Shown here: in pieces, positions 23,924-34,175 of the stretch | How positions within the stretch are numbered: position 1 is the stretch's first letter | How the letters are laid out: each line of letters begins with the position of its first letter | Assembly (NCBI GenBank): GCA_022226935.1 | Contig: CP092081.1 | Span: 3,150,737-3,214,736 of the forward strand | DNA length: 64,000 bases | Source: Nitrospira sp. | GTDB lineage: Bacteria > Nitrospirota > Nitrospiria > Nitrospirales > Nitrospiraceae | Direction of reading: 5' to 3' | Position numbers and translations under genes: made by a program | Notes under the pieces: generated by a model | Database searches by the model: none | The model's input: only the letters and a program-made list of their open reading frames with translations | What the model was told of the DNA's origin: nothing

Positions 23924-26818
23924 ATGGCACGTGATCCTGTCTGTGGCATGACGGTGGAGCCGGAAACGGCGGCGGGGCAGGCAGAGTACGAGGGAGCGAT
24001 CTCGTATTTTTGCAGCCTCTCCTGCCGTGACCGGTTTCAAGCCGCTCCGGCTCAGTACATCAAGAAGGCCGCCCCTGCCGGGGCCGCTGCTCAGCAGCCC
24101 ACCCGCCGCCCGTTGCCGATGATGCAGGCGATGCCTGCTCAAGAAACGGCCGCCGGGGGCGAACGCGATCCCGTCTGCGGGATGACGGTCCAGCCGGCCA
24201 CAGCGGCAGGCTCGCATATCCATGAACAGAAGACCTATTACTTCTGTTGCCAGGGCTGTCTCGAAAAGTTCCGGGCCGATCCAGTTCGGTACCTGGCTCC
24301 TGTCGCCGCACCTGTCTCGACACCACCGCGCCAGTTCGGAGGGAAGGCGTTACCCATGTTGGGGACTTCGCCCGCCGGTCCCGCCGCGGCGGCTGTCATC
24401 GACCCGGTCTGCGGCATGACCGTGGATCCGGCGACGGCGGCCGGGTCATTCGCGCACCAAGGCACCACCTACTTCTTCTGTTGCCAAGGGTGTCTCACCA
24501 AGTTCCGCGCCGATCCCGCACGCTATTTATCGCCGGGCTCCTCCAAAGAGACCATGTCCACAACTCCGGCCCCTCCCGGAACCAAGTATGTCTGCCCCAT
24601 GTGTCCGGAAGTGTTGGAAAACAAGCCGGTCCCCTGCCCGAAATGCGGCATGGCCTTGGAGCCGGATTCCGTGCAACCGCTGCCGACCAAGACGGAATAT
24701 GTCTGCCCCATGCATCCGGAGGTCGTCCAAGCGGAGCCTGGACCGTGCTCCAAGTGTGGAATGGCGCTGGAACCACGGACGGTCACCGTTGCGGAGGAGA
24801 TGAATCCGGAGCTGGTCGATATGGCCCGGCGGTTCTGGGTCGCCCTGGCGCCCGCGGCGGTCGTGTTTCTCCTGGCCATGTCGCACATGCTTCCGGGTCA
24901 TCCCGTGCAACATCTTCTGTCGGATACTCAGTCGGCCTGGGCACAGTTCATCCTCAGCACGCCCGTGGTGCTGTGGGCGGGATGGCCGTTTTTTCAGCGC
25001 GGCTGGATGTCCATCGTTCACCGCAGTCCGAACATGTTCACGCTGATCGCCATCGGCACCGGCACAGCCTACCTCTATAGCGTGATGGCCACCTTGTTTC
25101 CCTCCTGGATCCCGCCATCTTTCCATCTCGGGAGCGGGGCGGTGCCGGTGTATTTCGAAGCGGCCGCGGTGATCACGGTGTTGGTCCTCTTGGGCCAGGT
25201 GTTGGAGCTGCGCGCCAGGAGCCGCACGACCGGCGCGATCAGGGCTCTGCTCGGCTTGGCGCCGAAGACCGCCCGCCGGATAGAGGAGGATGGCCGTGAA
25301 GTGAATGTGCCTCTGGAGCAGGTGCAAGTCGGGCATCGGCTGCGGGTGCGTCCGGGCGAACGGGTGCCGGTGGACGGCGTGATTCTGGAAGGCGCCACGT
25401 CGATGGATGAGTCCATGATCACCGGTGAAGCCCTCCCAGTCGAAAAGTTTGCCGGAGAGCGGGTCACCGGAGGAACCATCAACGGATCGGGTGGCGTGGT
25501 GATGCGGGCGGATCGGGTGGGCGCAGATACGCTATTGTCTCATATCGTCCAGATGGTGGCCGAAGCACAGCGCAGTCGTGCGCCGATCCAGCGTACAGCC
25601 GACGTGGTGGCCGGATATTTTGTCCCGGTCGTCGTCGGCGTGGCGATTATCACCGGTGTGTTGTGGGCCTGGTTGGGACCGGAGCCACGCCTTGCCTATG
25701 CCCTGTTGAATGCCGTGGCAGTGTTGATCATCGCTTGCCCCTGCGCGTTGGGGCTTGCCACGCCCATGTCCATCATGGTGGGAACCGGGCGCGGAGCGTC
25801 GGCCGGCGTGTTGTTCAAAAAGGCCGAGGCGCTCGAGACCGTCGAAAAAGTCAGCACGCTCGTGTTCGATAAAACGGGCACGCTCACGGAAGGCAAGCCG
25901 AAGCTACGGGTAGTCAGCGCGACGCCGCCCTGGTCGGAGACGGATCTGTTGCGATTGGCCGCGTCGGTCGAACGAGGAAGCGAGCATCCGGTGGCCACTG
26001 CGATTGTCGGGGGGGCTGAAGCGCGAGGGCTGACGTTGGAGCCGGCGGTCGGATTCATGTCGAAAGCAGGGAAGGGTGTCATGGCAACCGTCGGGACGAC
26101 GCGCGTCGCGGTGGGCACCGTCGAGTGGCTGCGAGAGCTGCAGGTCGGCGACGAAGCAGCACTCGTCGCGCTGGACGCCAATGCCGAGCTGATGCGGCAG
26201 ACCGGGCAGACCGTGATGCTGGTGGCAGTGGATGGCCAGGCGATCGGATTGGTGGGCGTGGCCGACCCGATCAAGAGCTCCACCCCTGAGGCGCTGCGCT
26301 TGCTGAGACAGGAAGGCATTCGCCTGGTGATGGTGACCGGAGACCACGCGGTCACGGCGCAAGCGGTGGCCAAGGAATTGGGATTGGACGAGGTACGGGC
26401 CGGCGTCAAACCGGACGAGAAGAGCCGGATTGTGCAGGAGTTTCAGCGGCAGGGTCAGGTTGTGGCGATGGCCGGCGATGGCATCAACGACGCGCCCGCC
26501 CTTGCCCAGGCCGATGTCGGAATGGCGATGGGAACGGGCACCGATGTCGCGATGGAGAATGCCGGCGTGACGCTCGTGAAGGGCGATTTGCGTGGGATCG
26601 TCCGGGCCTACCGCTTGAGTAAGGCGACGATGCGGAACATCCGACAGAATCTCTTCTTCGCCTTTGTGTACAATAGTATTGGTGTGCCGGTTGCGGCCGG
26701 GCTCTTGTATCCGATGTTCGGGCTCCTCCTGAGTCCGATGATCGCGAGTGCCGCGATGACATTGAGCTCGCTGTCCGTGATTTCGAACGCCTTACGCCTG
26801 CGGCAGACCGATTTATGA
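23924..26818 (+). CDS. Copper-type P1B ATPase with three YHS and two heavy-metal-binding modules
   Basis: The 964-aa protein carries three YHS domains (about residues 4-46, 82-125, 160-203; each starting DPVCGMTV), two heavy-metal-binding modules (about 222-246 with CPMCPEV, 258-284 with CPMHPEV) and a complete P1B ATPase. The ATPase shows an actuator TGE site, metal site [10 protein letters not shown], phosphorylation loop [10 protein letters not shown], the SEHPVA motif and hinge [38 protein letters not shown] is the Cu+ (or Ag+) transporter signature. The enzyme exports copper from the cytoplasm. Start ATG 23924 has a weak GAGGG site. Classical HMA domains are replaced by the YHS array. 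Confidence 0.92.
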   Translation: MARDPVCGMTVEPETAAGQAEYEGAISYFCSLSCRDRFQAAPAQYIKKAAPAGAAAQQPTRRPLPMMQAMPAQETAAGGERDPVCGMTVQPATAAGSHIHEQKTYYFCCQGCLEKFRADPVRYLAPVAAPVSTPPRQFGGKALPMLGTSPAGPAAAAVIDPVCGMTVDPATAAGSFAHQGTTYFFCCQGCLTKFRADPARYLSPGSSKETMSTTPAPPGTKYVCPMCPEVLENKPVPCPKCGMALEPDSVQPLPTKTEYVCPMHPEVVQAEPGPCSKCGMALEPRTVTVAEEMNPELVDMARRFWVALAPAAVVFLLAMSHMLPGHPVQHLLSDTQSAWAQFILSTPVVLWAGWPFFQRGWMSIVHRSPNMFTLIAIGTGTAYLYSVMATLFPSWIPPSFHLGSGAVPVYFEAAAVITVLVLLGQVLELRARSRTTGAIRALLGLAPKTARRIEEDGREVNVPLEQVQVGHRLRVRPGERVPVDGVILEGATSMDESMITGEALPVEKFAGERVTGGTINGSGGVVMRADRVGADTLLSHIVQMVAEAQRSRAPIQRTADVVAGYFVPVVVGVAIITGVLWAWLGPEPRLAYALLNAVAVLIIACPCALGLATPMSIMVGTGRGASAGVLFKKAEALETVEKVSTLVFDKTGTLTEGKPKLRVVSATPPWSETDLLRLAASVERGSEHPVATAIVGGAEARGLTLEPAVGFMSKAGKGVMATVGTTRVAVGTVEWLRELQVGDEAALVALDANAELMRQTGQTVMLVAVDGQAIGLVGVADPIKSSTPEALRLLRQEGIRLVMVTGDHAVTAQAVAKELGLDEVRAGVKPDEKSRIVQEFQRQGQVVAMAGDGINDAPALAQADVGMAMGTGTDVAMENAGVTLVKGDLRGIVRAYRLSKATMRNIRQNLFFAFVYNSIGVPVAAGLLYPMFGLLLSPMIASAAMTLSSLSVISNALRLRQTDL

Positions 26819-26885
26819 GTTCTGCGTGTGCAGGCTCATGGCGCGTGCTAACCTGGGTCCTGCCATTTTGAAGATTTTCCGAACC

Positions 26886-28319
26886 ATGTCGTTACGTCGA
26901 TCACGGATGGGCCTGTTGGCCTTGGGAGTCGTAGGTGCACTGCTGGGTAGCGGGCCGGAAGGGCTTGTATCCGCCGCAGATCTGCTTGCGCCGCGTTTCT
27001 CAAAGGTGAGCACGAACGGGGATTTGCAGGCGCAGGTGCGAGCTACCGCCGCCAAGGTCCTTCCTGCCGTGGTCAGCATTGCGTCCACCGTCATGGTGCA
27101 CGACCAGGGGTTCAGCGATGAAGGCCTGCCGTTCGGCATGTTTAAAGATGTGCCGCCTCGTCGCCAATACGGCCAAGGGTCCGGCGTGATTGTCTCGTCG
27201 GACGGCTACATCATCACGAACAATCACGTGGTGGCCGATGCGGTGGATGTCGAAGTGATCCTGGCCGATCGACGGCAGTTCAAGGGCCGCGTTGTTGCGA
27301 CCGATCCGAAAACGGATGTCGCGGTCGTGAAAATCAGTGCGAACGGCCTCCCAACGGCGGCCTGGGGCGATTCCAGCGCGCTCGCCGTCGGGGATTTTGT
27401 CCTCGCCATCGGCAATCCCTTGGGTCTGAGCCGCACGGTGACTTTCGGCATCGTCAGCGCGGTCGGGCGTGCGGACGTGGGAGTTGCCGATGTGGAAGAT
27501 TTCATTCAAACCGATGCGCCGATCAATCCGGGCAACTCGGGGGGCGCGTTGGTGAACACGAATGGGGAGTTGGTCGGGATCAACACGGCGATAGCCAGCC
27601 CCACCGGCGGCAGCGTCGGCGTCGGCTTTGCCATTCCCAGCAACATGGCCAGGACCGCCATGCAGAGCCTCATCAAGACGGGCCGCGTTGTGCGAGGATT
27701 TCTGGGCGCCTCGACCCAGGATGTGACGCCCTTGCTGGCCAAGATATTTCATCTGCCGGACGTGAAGGGCTCGATCATTACCGACCTGCAGGCCAAGGGC
27801 TCCGCCGAACGCGCCGGATTGAAGCGCGGCGATGTGGTAGTGCGGTTCGACGGTCGTGATGTCATGGACAGCGGCCATCTGCGCAATCTCATGGCGGCGG
27901 CCGCCATCGGCAGCAAACACCGGGTTGAACTGCTGCGAGATGCGCGACTAATGCAAGCGGAATTGACGGTGCAGGAAGCGCCGCGTGAACGGCAGCGGAA
28001 GGCGCAGACTGCCGAGACGGCCGGTCCCACGGCGCATCCCCTGTCAGGCGTGATCGTCGATGAGATCACGCCCGCGTTGGCGCGGCAGATGGATCTCCCT
28101 GCCAACAGCGGCCTGGTCGTGACGGATATCGAAGACGGGAGTCTGGCGGAAGTGTCGGGGCTGCAGCCCGGCGATCTGCTCCTGGAACTCAACCGACAAC
28201 CCATTCCCAACTTCAGCACCTTTCAACGGCTCGCCGAGCCGCTCCGCTCGACTGATCTTGCGTTGCTGCTCATCAATCGCCAGGGCAGTCTCCTCTACAT
28301 TCCGATCCAAAGCGAATAG
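26886..28319 (+). CDS. HtrA/Deg family periplasmic serine protease
   Basis: The 477-aa product has a signal peptide (about residues 1-30), a trypsin-like domain with triad His (ITNNHVV), Asp (KTDVAVV) and Ser (INPGNSGGAL), and two PDZ domains (about 245-335 and 375-470). HtrA proteases degrade or refold damaged envelope proteins. ATG 26886 gives the best signal peptide, but the ribosome binding site is weak; GTG 26826 and ATG 26838 are alternatives. It follows the copper ATPase by 67 bp on the same strand. Confidence 0.9.
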   Translation: MSLRRSRMGLLALGVVGALLGSGPEGLVSAADLLAPRFSKVSTNGDLQAQVRATAAKVLPAVVSIASTVMVHDQGFSDEGLPFGMFKDVPPRRQYGQGSGVIVSSDGYIITNNHVVADAVDVEVILADRRQFKGRVVATDPKTDVAVVKISANGLPTAAWGDSSALAVGDFVLAIGNPLGLSRTVTFGIVSAVGRADVGVADVEDFIQTDAPINPGNSGGALVNTNGELVGINTAIASPTGGSVGVGFAIPSNMARTAMQSLIKTGRVVRGFLGASTQDVTPLLAKIFHLPDVKGSIITDLQAKGSAERAGLKRGDVVVRFDGRDVMDSGHLRNLMAAAAIGSKHRVELLRDARLMQAELTVQEAPRERQRKAQTAETAGPTAHPLSGVIVDEITPALARQMDLPANSGLVVTDIEDGSLAEVSGLQPGDLLLELNRQPIPNFSTFQRLAEPLRSTDLALLLINRQGSLLYIPIQSE

Positions 28320-28479
28320 TCGTCTCCGCTGCATACCGATCCGCACAACTGGATTGTCTTGTGCGCAACTTTCCACGGCGAGTGATGTGCCCGGCCTGTA
28401 GGAATCTTTAAACAAATTGAGTTTCTGGATAACTGCGACATACTGATTGCGTGTCGAGCCGATTTCGCCGGCACGGTGC

Positions 28480-28869
28480 ATGAAGAGGTGGATCGTGTGG
28501 TCGATGAGAGCGGTGAGTTGTCTGCTTGCGCTGTTGTTGTGTTCGGCCTGTGCCTCAGAGCCCGATCAGGCGCCGTCGTATCTGATCGGCGTGTGGGAAA
28601 CCACAACCGACGGGTATACCGATCAACATATGTTCATAGACCAAACCAGGATCGGCTTCGGGACTAGCGCGCTTGCAGCGAACGGGTATGTGATCACGAA
28701 GATCGACGAAAGCCGTGAGGCCGGCAAGACGCTGTTTGTCGTGTCGTATCAGGATGCCGAACAGGCCAAATTTCAACTGGCCTTCTTTTATGATCCGGCC
28801 GGAGGGGGCCGGATTACTTTCAAGAACCAGGACCAGTTGACCTGGACGAAAAGGGCGGCGACCACATGA
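28480..28869 (+). CDS. Small lipoprotein of unknown function
   Basis: The 129-aa product has a hydrophobic N-terminus ending in the lipobox LCSAC and a mature domain (GVWETTTDGYTDQHMFIDQTRIGFGTS; FQLAFFYDPAGGGRITFKNQDQLTWTK) that looks like a small lipocalin- or beta-rich fold. ATG 28480 is used; ATG 28504 would also keep the lipobox. Its stop overlaps the next start (ATGA at 28866), so it is translationally coupled to the HAMP protein. I do not recognise the family. Confidence 0.7.
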   Translation: MKRWIVWSMRAVSCLLALLLCSACASEPDQAPSYLIGVWETTTDGYTDQHMFIDQTRIGFGTSALAANGYVITKIDESREAGKTLFVVSYQDAEQAKFQLAFFYDPAGGGRITFKNQDQLTWTKRAATT

Positions 28870-29501
28870 GCCGGCCACGATTCAGACGGCATTTCTTGTG
28901 GGATACGATCCAGCCGCGGTTTCTTGGCCTGAGCCTCCTCTATGTGGTGATGGTGATTGCCGCGGTGTCCGGCGCGTTGTTTCTTCCCCTGATGCTGCAA
29001 TTAGATCACCTCCCGCTGTCGTCGGTCGAGGCGCAACGGGTGGCCGATCAGTTCGAATTGTTGCATAGCCGGTTCTGGCCGGCTGTCGCGGCTGTGTCGT
29101 TGCTGCTGATCGTGCACGGCGTGTTTTTTACTCACCGGATCGCCGGGCCGCTCTATCGCTTCAGGCGAATTTTCCAGTCCGTGGCGAGCGGAGATTTGAC
29201 CGTGCACACGTCAATCCGGAAGAGCGACTATCTGCATGTGGAAGCGCGGTGTCTGGGTGAGATGGTCAGCGCGTTGCGAGAGAAGATCGGCCGGATCGAA
29301 GCGCACCATGCCGACATGACCCCGCAATTGGAACGGCTGAAGGCGGCTGCCGCCCGGGGCGCGATGCGCGAGGTGGAGCAGGAGGCAGATCGACTGCGCG
29401 CCATCGTCGACCAACTGGCGCTAGCGATGGAGCCCTTCCAGATCAAGCCTGAACCAGCTGAGCCGCACCCCGCACCATTGCCCGCCGCAGCAGGGTTCTA
29501 G
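28866..29501 (+). CDS. HAMP-domain membrane protein without output domain
   Basis: The 211-aa protein has two membrane helices (about residues 20-42 and 68-87), a HAMP domain right after the second (RIAGPLYRFRRIFQSVASGDLTVHTSIRKSDYLHVEARCLGEMVSALR) and a C-terminal coiled coil. It has no kinase, methyl-accepting or cyclase domain, so it may pass signals to a partner or be a pilus-associated regulator. It is coupled to the lipoprotein upstream and followed at once by a pseudopilin gene. Confidence 0.78.
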   Translation: MSRPRFRRHFLWDTIQPRFLGLSLLYVVMVIAAVSGALFLPLMLQLDHLPLSSVEAQRVADQFELLHSRFWPAVAAVSLLLIVHGVFFTHRIAGPLYRFRRIFQSVASGDLTVHTSIRKSDYLHVEARCLGEMVSALREKIGRIEAHHADMTPQLERLKAAAARGAMREVEQEADRLRAIVDQLALAMEPFQIKPEPAEPHPAPLPAAAGF

Positions 29502-29508
29502 GATCGTT

Positions 29509-30126
29509 ATGCCCCGCGTCCCTTTCGATCGTCGCCAGCAGGGATTTACCATCGTCGAGTTGGCGATTGTCATGGTGATTGTCGGCGCCCTCGCCGGATT
29601 GGCCATACCGACGTATTTGGGATATTTGGACAAGGCCAGAATCGCCCGCTGTATCGCCGAGATTCGCTACATCTCCCGCGTCGTCGATTCCTATAAGGCC
29701 GCTTACGATGTCTTCCCGGACACCCTTGCCGAAGCGGGAGCGGGCGACATCGTCGACCCCTGGGGCAATCTCTATGAATATCTGAATATTGCGGCGTTGA
29801 GCTTGCCAGGAAATGGTGGTGGCAACGGCAATGGCGGTGGCAACGGTAATGGTGGAGGCGGCGGAAAGAACGGTGCTTGGCAGTGGATCCTGCTCGATGA
29901 GGCCTACGCCGGTGGAAGTACGAACGGGAATAGCAAAGGCTCGGGCAACGCGAGCAAGGGTAAACCGCGCAAGGAGCGGTTTCTGCATCCGATCAATTCC
30001 GACTACGACTTGTACAGCATGGGCAAAGACGGGGAAAGTGTGGAACCGCTTACGGCCAAGAAAAGCCATGACGATGTCATTCGTGCGAACGACGGCAGTT
30101 TCGTCGGCTTAGCCGTGGAATTCTAG
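29509..30126 (+). CDS. Type II secretion/type IV pilin-like pseudopilin with Gly/Asn-rich insert
   Basis: The 205-aa protein has the prepilin cleavage motif (QQGFTIVELAIVMVIVGALAGLAIPTYLGYL): cleavage after Gly12, with Glu at mature position 5. A pilin-like globular domain follows (DPWGNLYEYLN, PINSDYDLYSMGKDG), as in GspG major pseudopilins. A low-complexity insert of about 50 residues rich in Gly, Asn, Ser and Lys interrupts it. Prepilin peptidase genes are not in the window. It lies between the HAMP protein and a hybrid kinase. Confidence 0.85.
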   Translation: MPRVPFDRRQQGFTIVELAIVMVIVGALAGLAIPTYLGYLDKARIARCIAEIRYISRVVDSYKAAYDVFPDTLAEAGAGDIVDPWGNLYEYLNIAALSLPGNGGGNGNGGGNGNGGGGGKNGAWQWILLDEAYAGGSTNGNSKGSGNASKGKPRKERFLHPINSDYDLYSMGKDGESVEPLTAKKSHDDVIRANDGSFVGLAVEF

Positions 30127-30140
30127 CGGGACGAGGCCTT

Positions 30141-32900
30141 GTGCAGATCGAATGGTATTTTCTCCACAGTCGTGTTGCCCGCCGAGTCTTTTTTCTCTTT
30201 ATTCTCTGTGCCCTCTTGCCCGTCGCCGTATTGAGTCTGGTGGCGTTGGAGGACGTGACCGGCCAGCTCACTCAACAATCTGAGCGCCGGGTACGACAGG
30301 AAAGTAAGGCCATGGGCATGGCCGTGTACCAGCGTCTGCTTCTGTTGGAAGCAGAACTGCTGTCGATCAGCCGCCAGCCCCGCGCCACCACATCTCATCT
30401 CGCCGGTGACGCAATACCCGTACCGCCCCTACCGAGCACGCCAGGATTTACCGGCATGGCTCGCCTCTCGGCTGACGGAACGGCGGACGTTTTTCTCGGG
30501 GAGATGCCTGCCATTCCATCCCTCTCGCAGGCGCGGTGGACGGTGTTGCGTCAGCAGAAAACAGTGCTGGTGAGCACCGAAGACACAGGTGTCAGGCGGA
30601 TCTTTCTGGCTCACCTCCACGATTCTAGCGAGGAGGCGGTGCTGGCCGAGATTCGCCAGGAGTATGTGTGGGATAGCGTCGGGAGCATGTCCCTTCCCAA
30701 AGACATGTTTCTCTGCGTCTTCGGAGCACCGACGGAGGTACTGTTTTGCAGCCAGCCCCTCTCCGAGCCATTACAGACGGAGTGGATAAAAGAGAGAGCA
30801 ACCGGGCGCGCGTCTGTATTTGAGTGGCGCGATGCCGAGGATTCGTACATCGCAGCATCGTGGGAAATTCCGCTGCGGTTTCAATTTTCGGCGACACCCT
30901 GGACGGTCGTGTTGAGTGAATCGCAACGCTACGCGTTCGAGCCATTGACGACGTTTCGAAAGCGGTTTATTCCCATCGTTGTAATCGGGGTGATGGGGGT
31001 GGCGTTGCTCAGTGTGATTCAGATTCGAAAGTTCATGGTGCCGCTGGAGCAGTTGGCGGAGGGGACCCGACGCATCGCAGCAAGAAATTTCTCGACGCCG
31101 GTGCGTGTACAAAGCGGCGATGAGTTCGAGAAACTGGCCGCCGCCTTCAACGAGATGGCCACTCGATTGAATCAACAGTTCACGCAGCTGGCTACCATCC
31201 ATGAGATCGACCGCTCGGTGTTGTCGGTGCTGGATCCGAGCCGCATTGTTGATACGGTGTTGACTCGATTGCGCGAAGTATCGCCCTGCGAAGGGATTGC
31301 CGTGTTGCTGATGGATTCGGCGGACTCGGCCCGTGGCTGGCTCTACGCCAGGGCAGGAATCAAGGACAAGCAGACGACGATGACCGGTGTGCCTGTGACT
31401 GAAGAAGAGCGCCGGATGCTTGCCTCCCATGAAGGCAGCATAACCGTGATCGGCGTGGAGGGAGCCGGGGCGTTCGCCTCCCTGTGCGAGCCCGAGGCCG
31501 TAGCCCTGATGGTGTTGCCGCTGTTCCGGTCGCGCGATCTGCTGGGCGGCATTGCGATGAGTTACCGTCGCGCGCCGGAAATGGATGCGGAGCACAAAGC
31601 GCAATTGCGTCAATTGGCCGATCAGGTGGCCGTAGCGCTGAGTAACGCCTCGGATCTGGCGGAACGGAAGCGGGCGGAGACCTCGCTACGCGAGAGCCAC
31701 GCTCGGCTGGAGCAAACGATGAGCGACCTGCAGACCGCACAACAGCAGATGGTGCAGCAGGAGCGACTCCGCGCCCTGGGGCAAATGGCGAGCGGCATCG
31801 CGCACGATTTCAACAATACGCTGTCGCCCATTATGGGTTTCAGCGAACTGTTGCTGATCGCTCCGCAGATGTCGGCCGATCCCGCGCAACTGAAGGAGTA
31901 TCTGCAGACCATCAATATGGCGGCCAAGGATGCGGCCAAGGTCGTCAGCCGCCTGCGCGAGTTTTATCGTCCCCGCCTCGATGCCGATCTGGCCGGTATC
32001 GTGGACCTGAATCGACTGGTCGAGCAGAGTGTGAAACTCAGCCAGCCGAAATGGAAGGATCAGGCCCTGGCGAACGGCGCGGCGATCGAGATCAAGACGG
32101 AACTGGCCTCGGTGTCTCCGGTGGCAGGCCACGAATCGGAGTTGCGCGAAGTGTTGACGAATTTGATTTTCAACGCCGTCGATGCCATGCCGAAGAGCGG
32201 CTCCATCACATTGCGGACGAAGGCGGACGGCGACCACGTGCGCCTGGAAGTCAGCGATACCGGGATGGGGATGACGGAAGAGGTGCGCCGGCGTTGTCTC
32301 GAACCGTTTTTCTCCACCAAGGGCGAAAAGGGATCAGGGCTCGGGTTGGCGATGGTGTACGGGATCATCAAGCGGCTGCGTGGCACGATCGATATTTCCA
32401 GTGCCGTTGGGGTCGGGACGACGTTCAGCATCCGTTTGCCGATTCAGGCCGGGCAAGAAGCCGGCAACAAACAGGAAGGCAACAGTCTGGCCGGTGTGCG
32501 GCTACGAGTTCTGGTGGTCGACGACGATCCGCTGGTGGGACGTGTGACAGGAGAATATCTACGGGTGGCCGGTCATCAGGTGGAAGTTGTCACCAGCGCG
32601 ACCGAAGCCGTGAAGCGCTTTAATCCAGAGCGGGTGCATTTGGTCGTGACCGATCACGGTATGCCGCATATGACCGGGCGACAATTGGCCGAAGTGATCA
32701 AACAGGTCTCCCCGGAGACCCCGGTGGTGCTGCTGACCGGCGGGGACGAAATTGAGGTGACGGAGACCGCTTCCTCAGCCATCGATGCCGAGCTGTGCAA
32801 GCCGCTGACCATGGCGGCGCTCCAACGAACGCTGTCGACCCTCAGCTTTCCGAGTGCATCCCGTGCGGCGAGCGGAAAAGAAATTGGCGACGCGGCCTGA
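30141..32900 (+). CDS. Hybrid sensor histidine kinase (dCache-like, HAMP, GAF, HisKA, HATPase, REC)
   Basis: The 919-aa protein has a first membrane helix (about residues 14-36), a periplasmic sensor of about 230 residues, a second helix (about 273-293), HAMP, GAF (about 350-505) and a short coiled coil. The HisKA box is IAHDFNNTLSPIMGFSELL with phospho-His555, followed by an HATPase domain (GLGLAMVYGIIK) and a receiver (VLVVDDDPLVG; VVTDHGMPHMTG). GTG 30141 follows GAGG. The next gene is a REC-HD-GYP regulator, its probable partner. Signal unknown. Confidence 0.92.
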   Translation: MQIEWYFLHSRVARRVFFLFILCALLPVAVLSLVALEDVTGQLTQQSERRVRQESKAMGMAVYQRLLLLEAELLSISRQPRATTSHLAGDAIPVPPLPSTPGFTGMARLSADGTADVFLGEMPAIPSLSQARWTVLRQQKTVLVSTEDTGVRRIFLAHLHDSSEEAVLAEIRQEYVWDSVGSMSLPKDMFLCVFGAPTEVLFCSQPLSEPLQTEWIKERATGRASVFEWRDAEDSYIAASWEIPLRFQFSATPWTVVLSESQRYAFEPLTTFRKRFIPIVVIGVMGVALLSVIQIRKFMVPLEQLAEGTRRIAARNFSTPVRVQSGDEFEKLAAAFNEMATRLNQQFTQLATIHEIDRSVLSVLDPSRIVDTVLTRLREVSPCEGIAVLLMDSADSARGWLYARAGIKDKQTTMTGVPVTEEERRMLASHEGSITVIGVEGAGAFASLCEPEAVALMVLPLFRSRDLLGGIAMSYRRAPEMDAEHKAQLRQLADQVAVALSNASDLAERKRAETSLRESHARLEQTMSDLQTAQQQMVQQERLRALGQMASGIAHDFNNTLSPIMGFSELLLIAPQMSADPAQLKEYLQTINMAAKDAAKVVSRLREFYRPRLDADLAGIVDLNRLVEQSVKLSQPKWKDQALANGAAIEIKTELASVSPVAGHESELREVLTNLIFNAVDAMPKSGSITLRTKADGDHVRLEVSDTGMGMTEEVRRRCLEPFFSTKGEKGSGLGLAMVYGIIKRLRGTIDISSAVGVGTTFSIRLPIQAGQEAGNKQEGNSLAGVRLRVLVVDDDPLVGRVTGEYLRVAGHQVEVVTSATEAVKRFNPERVHLVVTDHGMPHMTGRQLAEVIKQVSPETPVVLLTGGDEIEVTETASSAIDAELCKPLTMAALQRTLSTLSFPSASRAASGKEIGDAA

Positions 32901-32944
32901 CGGTGATAATCTCGACTGTAGGAATGTGCGCATAGAGGAGCGGC

Positions 32945-34027
32945 GTGAGCGCGATGCAGGACCTTAATGTGGGCACCACCAAACTTCTCCTGGTCGATGA
33001 CGAAGCCCATTGCAATAAATTGATGGAAGCCTTTCTCCAGCAGGCCGGCTTTAGCCGGATCACGATGACGAATGATTCTCGTCAGGCGCTGGAACTGTAT
33101 AAAAAGGTCAAGCCGGATCTTGTGGCCCTCGATATGCGTATGCCGCACATGGACGGGTTCGAAGTGATGCGGCAGTTGAGGCAGGTCATCCCCGCCGAGG
33201 AGTATGTGCCGATTCTGATCGTAACGGGCGAGTTGGATGCACCGACGAAACACAAGGCGCTGGCCGAAGGAGCCAACGATTTCATCAACAAACCCGTAGA
33301 TGCGACGGAAGTGGTGTTACGAATCAAGAATCAGTTGCAGACCAAACGCCTGCATCAGCAGTTGCAGATGCACAACGAGCATCTCGAGGCCCAGGTCCGG
33401 TTACGCACCAAAGTCGTGGAGCAGACGCAATTGGATCTGTTGAACCGTCTGGTGTTGGCGTCCGAGTACCGCTATGACCCGACGGCTGCACATGCCTGGC
33501 GTGTCGGGCGCGTGGCCATGCTGTTGGCGGAAATGAAAGGCCTGCCGCCCGATCAGTTGGATCTGATCAAGAAGACCGCGCCTTTGCACGATGTGGGAAA
33601 GATCGGTGTGCGCGAGGCCGTTATTTTAAAAGAAGGACCTTATGAGCCGGCCGATTGGGAGGCGATGAAGGCGCACACAAAGATCGGCTCAAAAATTCTC
33701 GCCGATAGCCGGTCGCCGCTCTTGATGATGGCGCGGGAAATCGCCCTGACGCATCATGAGCGGTGGGACGGGGAGGGCTACCACAAGCTGAAGGGCGTAC
33801 AGATTCCGCTCACCGGCCGCATCGTCGCGCTGGCAGACTCCTTCGATGTGATGACCCATGCCTGTTCGTACAGGACCCCGTTGACGCTGAGTCAGGCCAG
33901 AGAAGAAATCGCGCGCCATGCCGGTACCCAGTTCGATCCGGAGTTGAGCGCCCTCTTTGTGCGGCTCATCGATCGTGAAGGTGAAAATCTGCTGGTCGAC
34001 AAGGCAGGCATGCCGATATTCGGGTAG
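32945..34027 (+). CDS. Response regulator with HD-GYP-type output domain
   Basis: The 360-aa protein has a receiver domain (residues about 12-130, with phospho-Asp63 in ALDMRMPHMDG and Lys in NKPVDA), a linker helix and an HD-GYP domain (about 175-350). The HD-GYP part shows HDVGKIGV, HHERWDGEGYHKLKG and ALADSFDVMT. HD-GYP enzymes hydrolyse cyclic di-GMP. The canonical GYP tripeptide reads GYH here, so activity is uncertain. GTG 32945 follows AGAGGAG (32934-32940). It is likely controlled by the hybrid kinase just upstream. Confidence 0.87.
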   Translation: MSAMQDLNVGTTKLLLVDDEAHCNKLMEAFLQQAGFSRITMTNDSRQALELYKKVKPDLVALDMRMPHMDGFEVMRQLRQVIPAEEYVPILIVTGELDAPTKHKALAEGANDFINKPVDATEVVLRIKNQLQTKRLHQQLQMHNEHLEAQVRLRTKVVEQTQLDLLNRLVLASEYRYDPTAAHAWRVGRVAMLLAEMKGLPPDQLDLIKKTAPLHDVGKIGVREAVILKEGPYEPADWEAMKAHTKIGSKILADSRSPLLMMAREIALTHHERWDGEGYHKLKGVQIPLTGRIVALADSFDVMTHACSYRTPLTLSQAREEIARHAGTQFDPELSALFVRLIDREGENLLVDKAGMPIFG

Positions 34028-34175
34028 CGCATTCTGCCGACGCCGATCCGTCCCACCGATTTCGTTCGCCGCCCAAGTGATCGTCGAAGGATCTCCCCAC
34101 GGCTTGACGGGTCAGCGACTGGTTCTGTACTATCCGTGCCACGAAAATCAAAATCATGCTATCGCTTGAGGCCTC

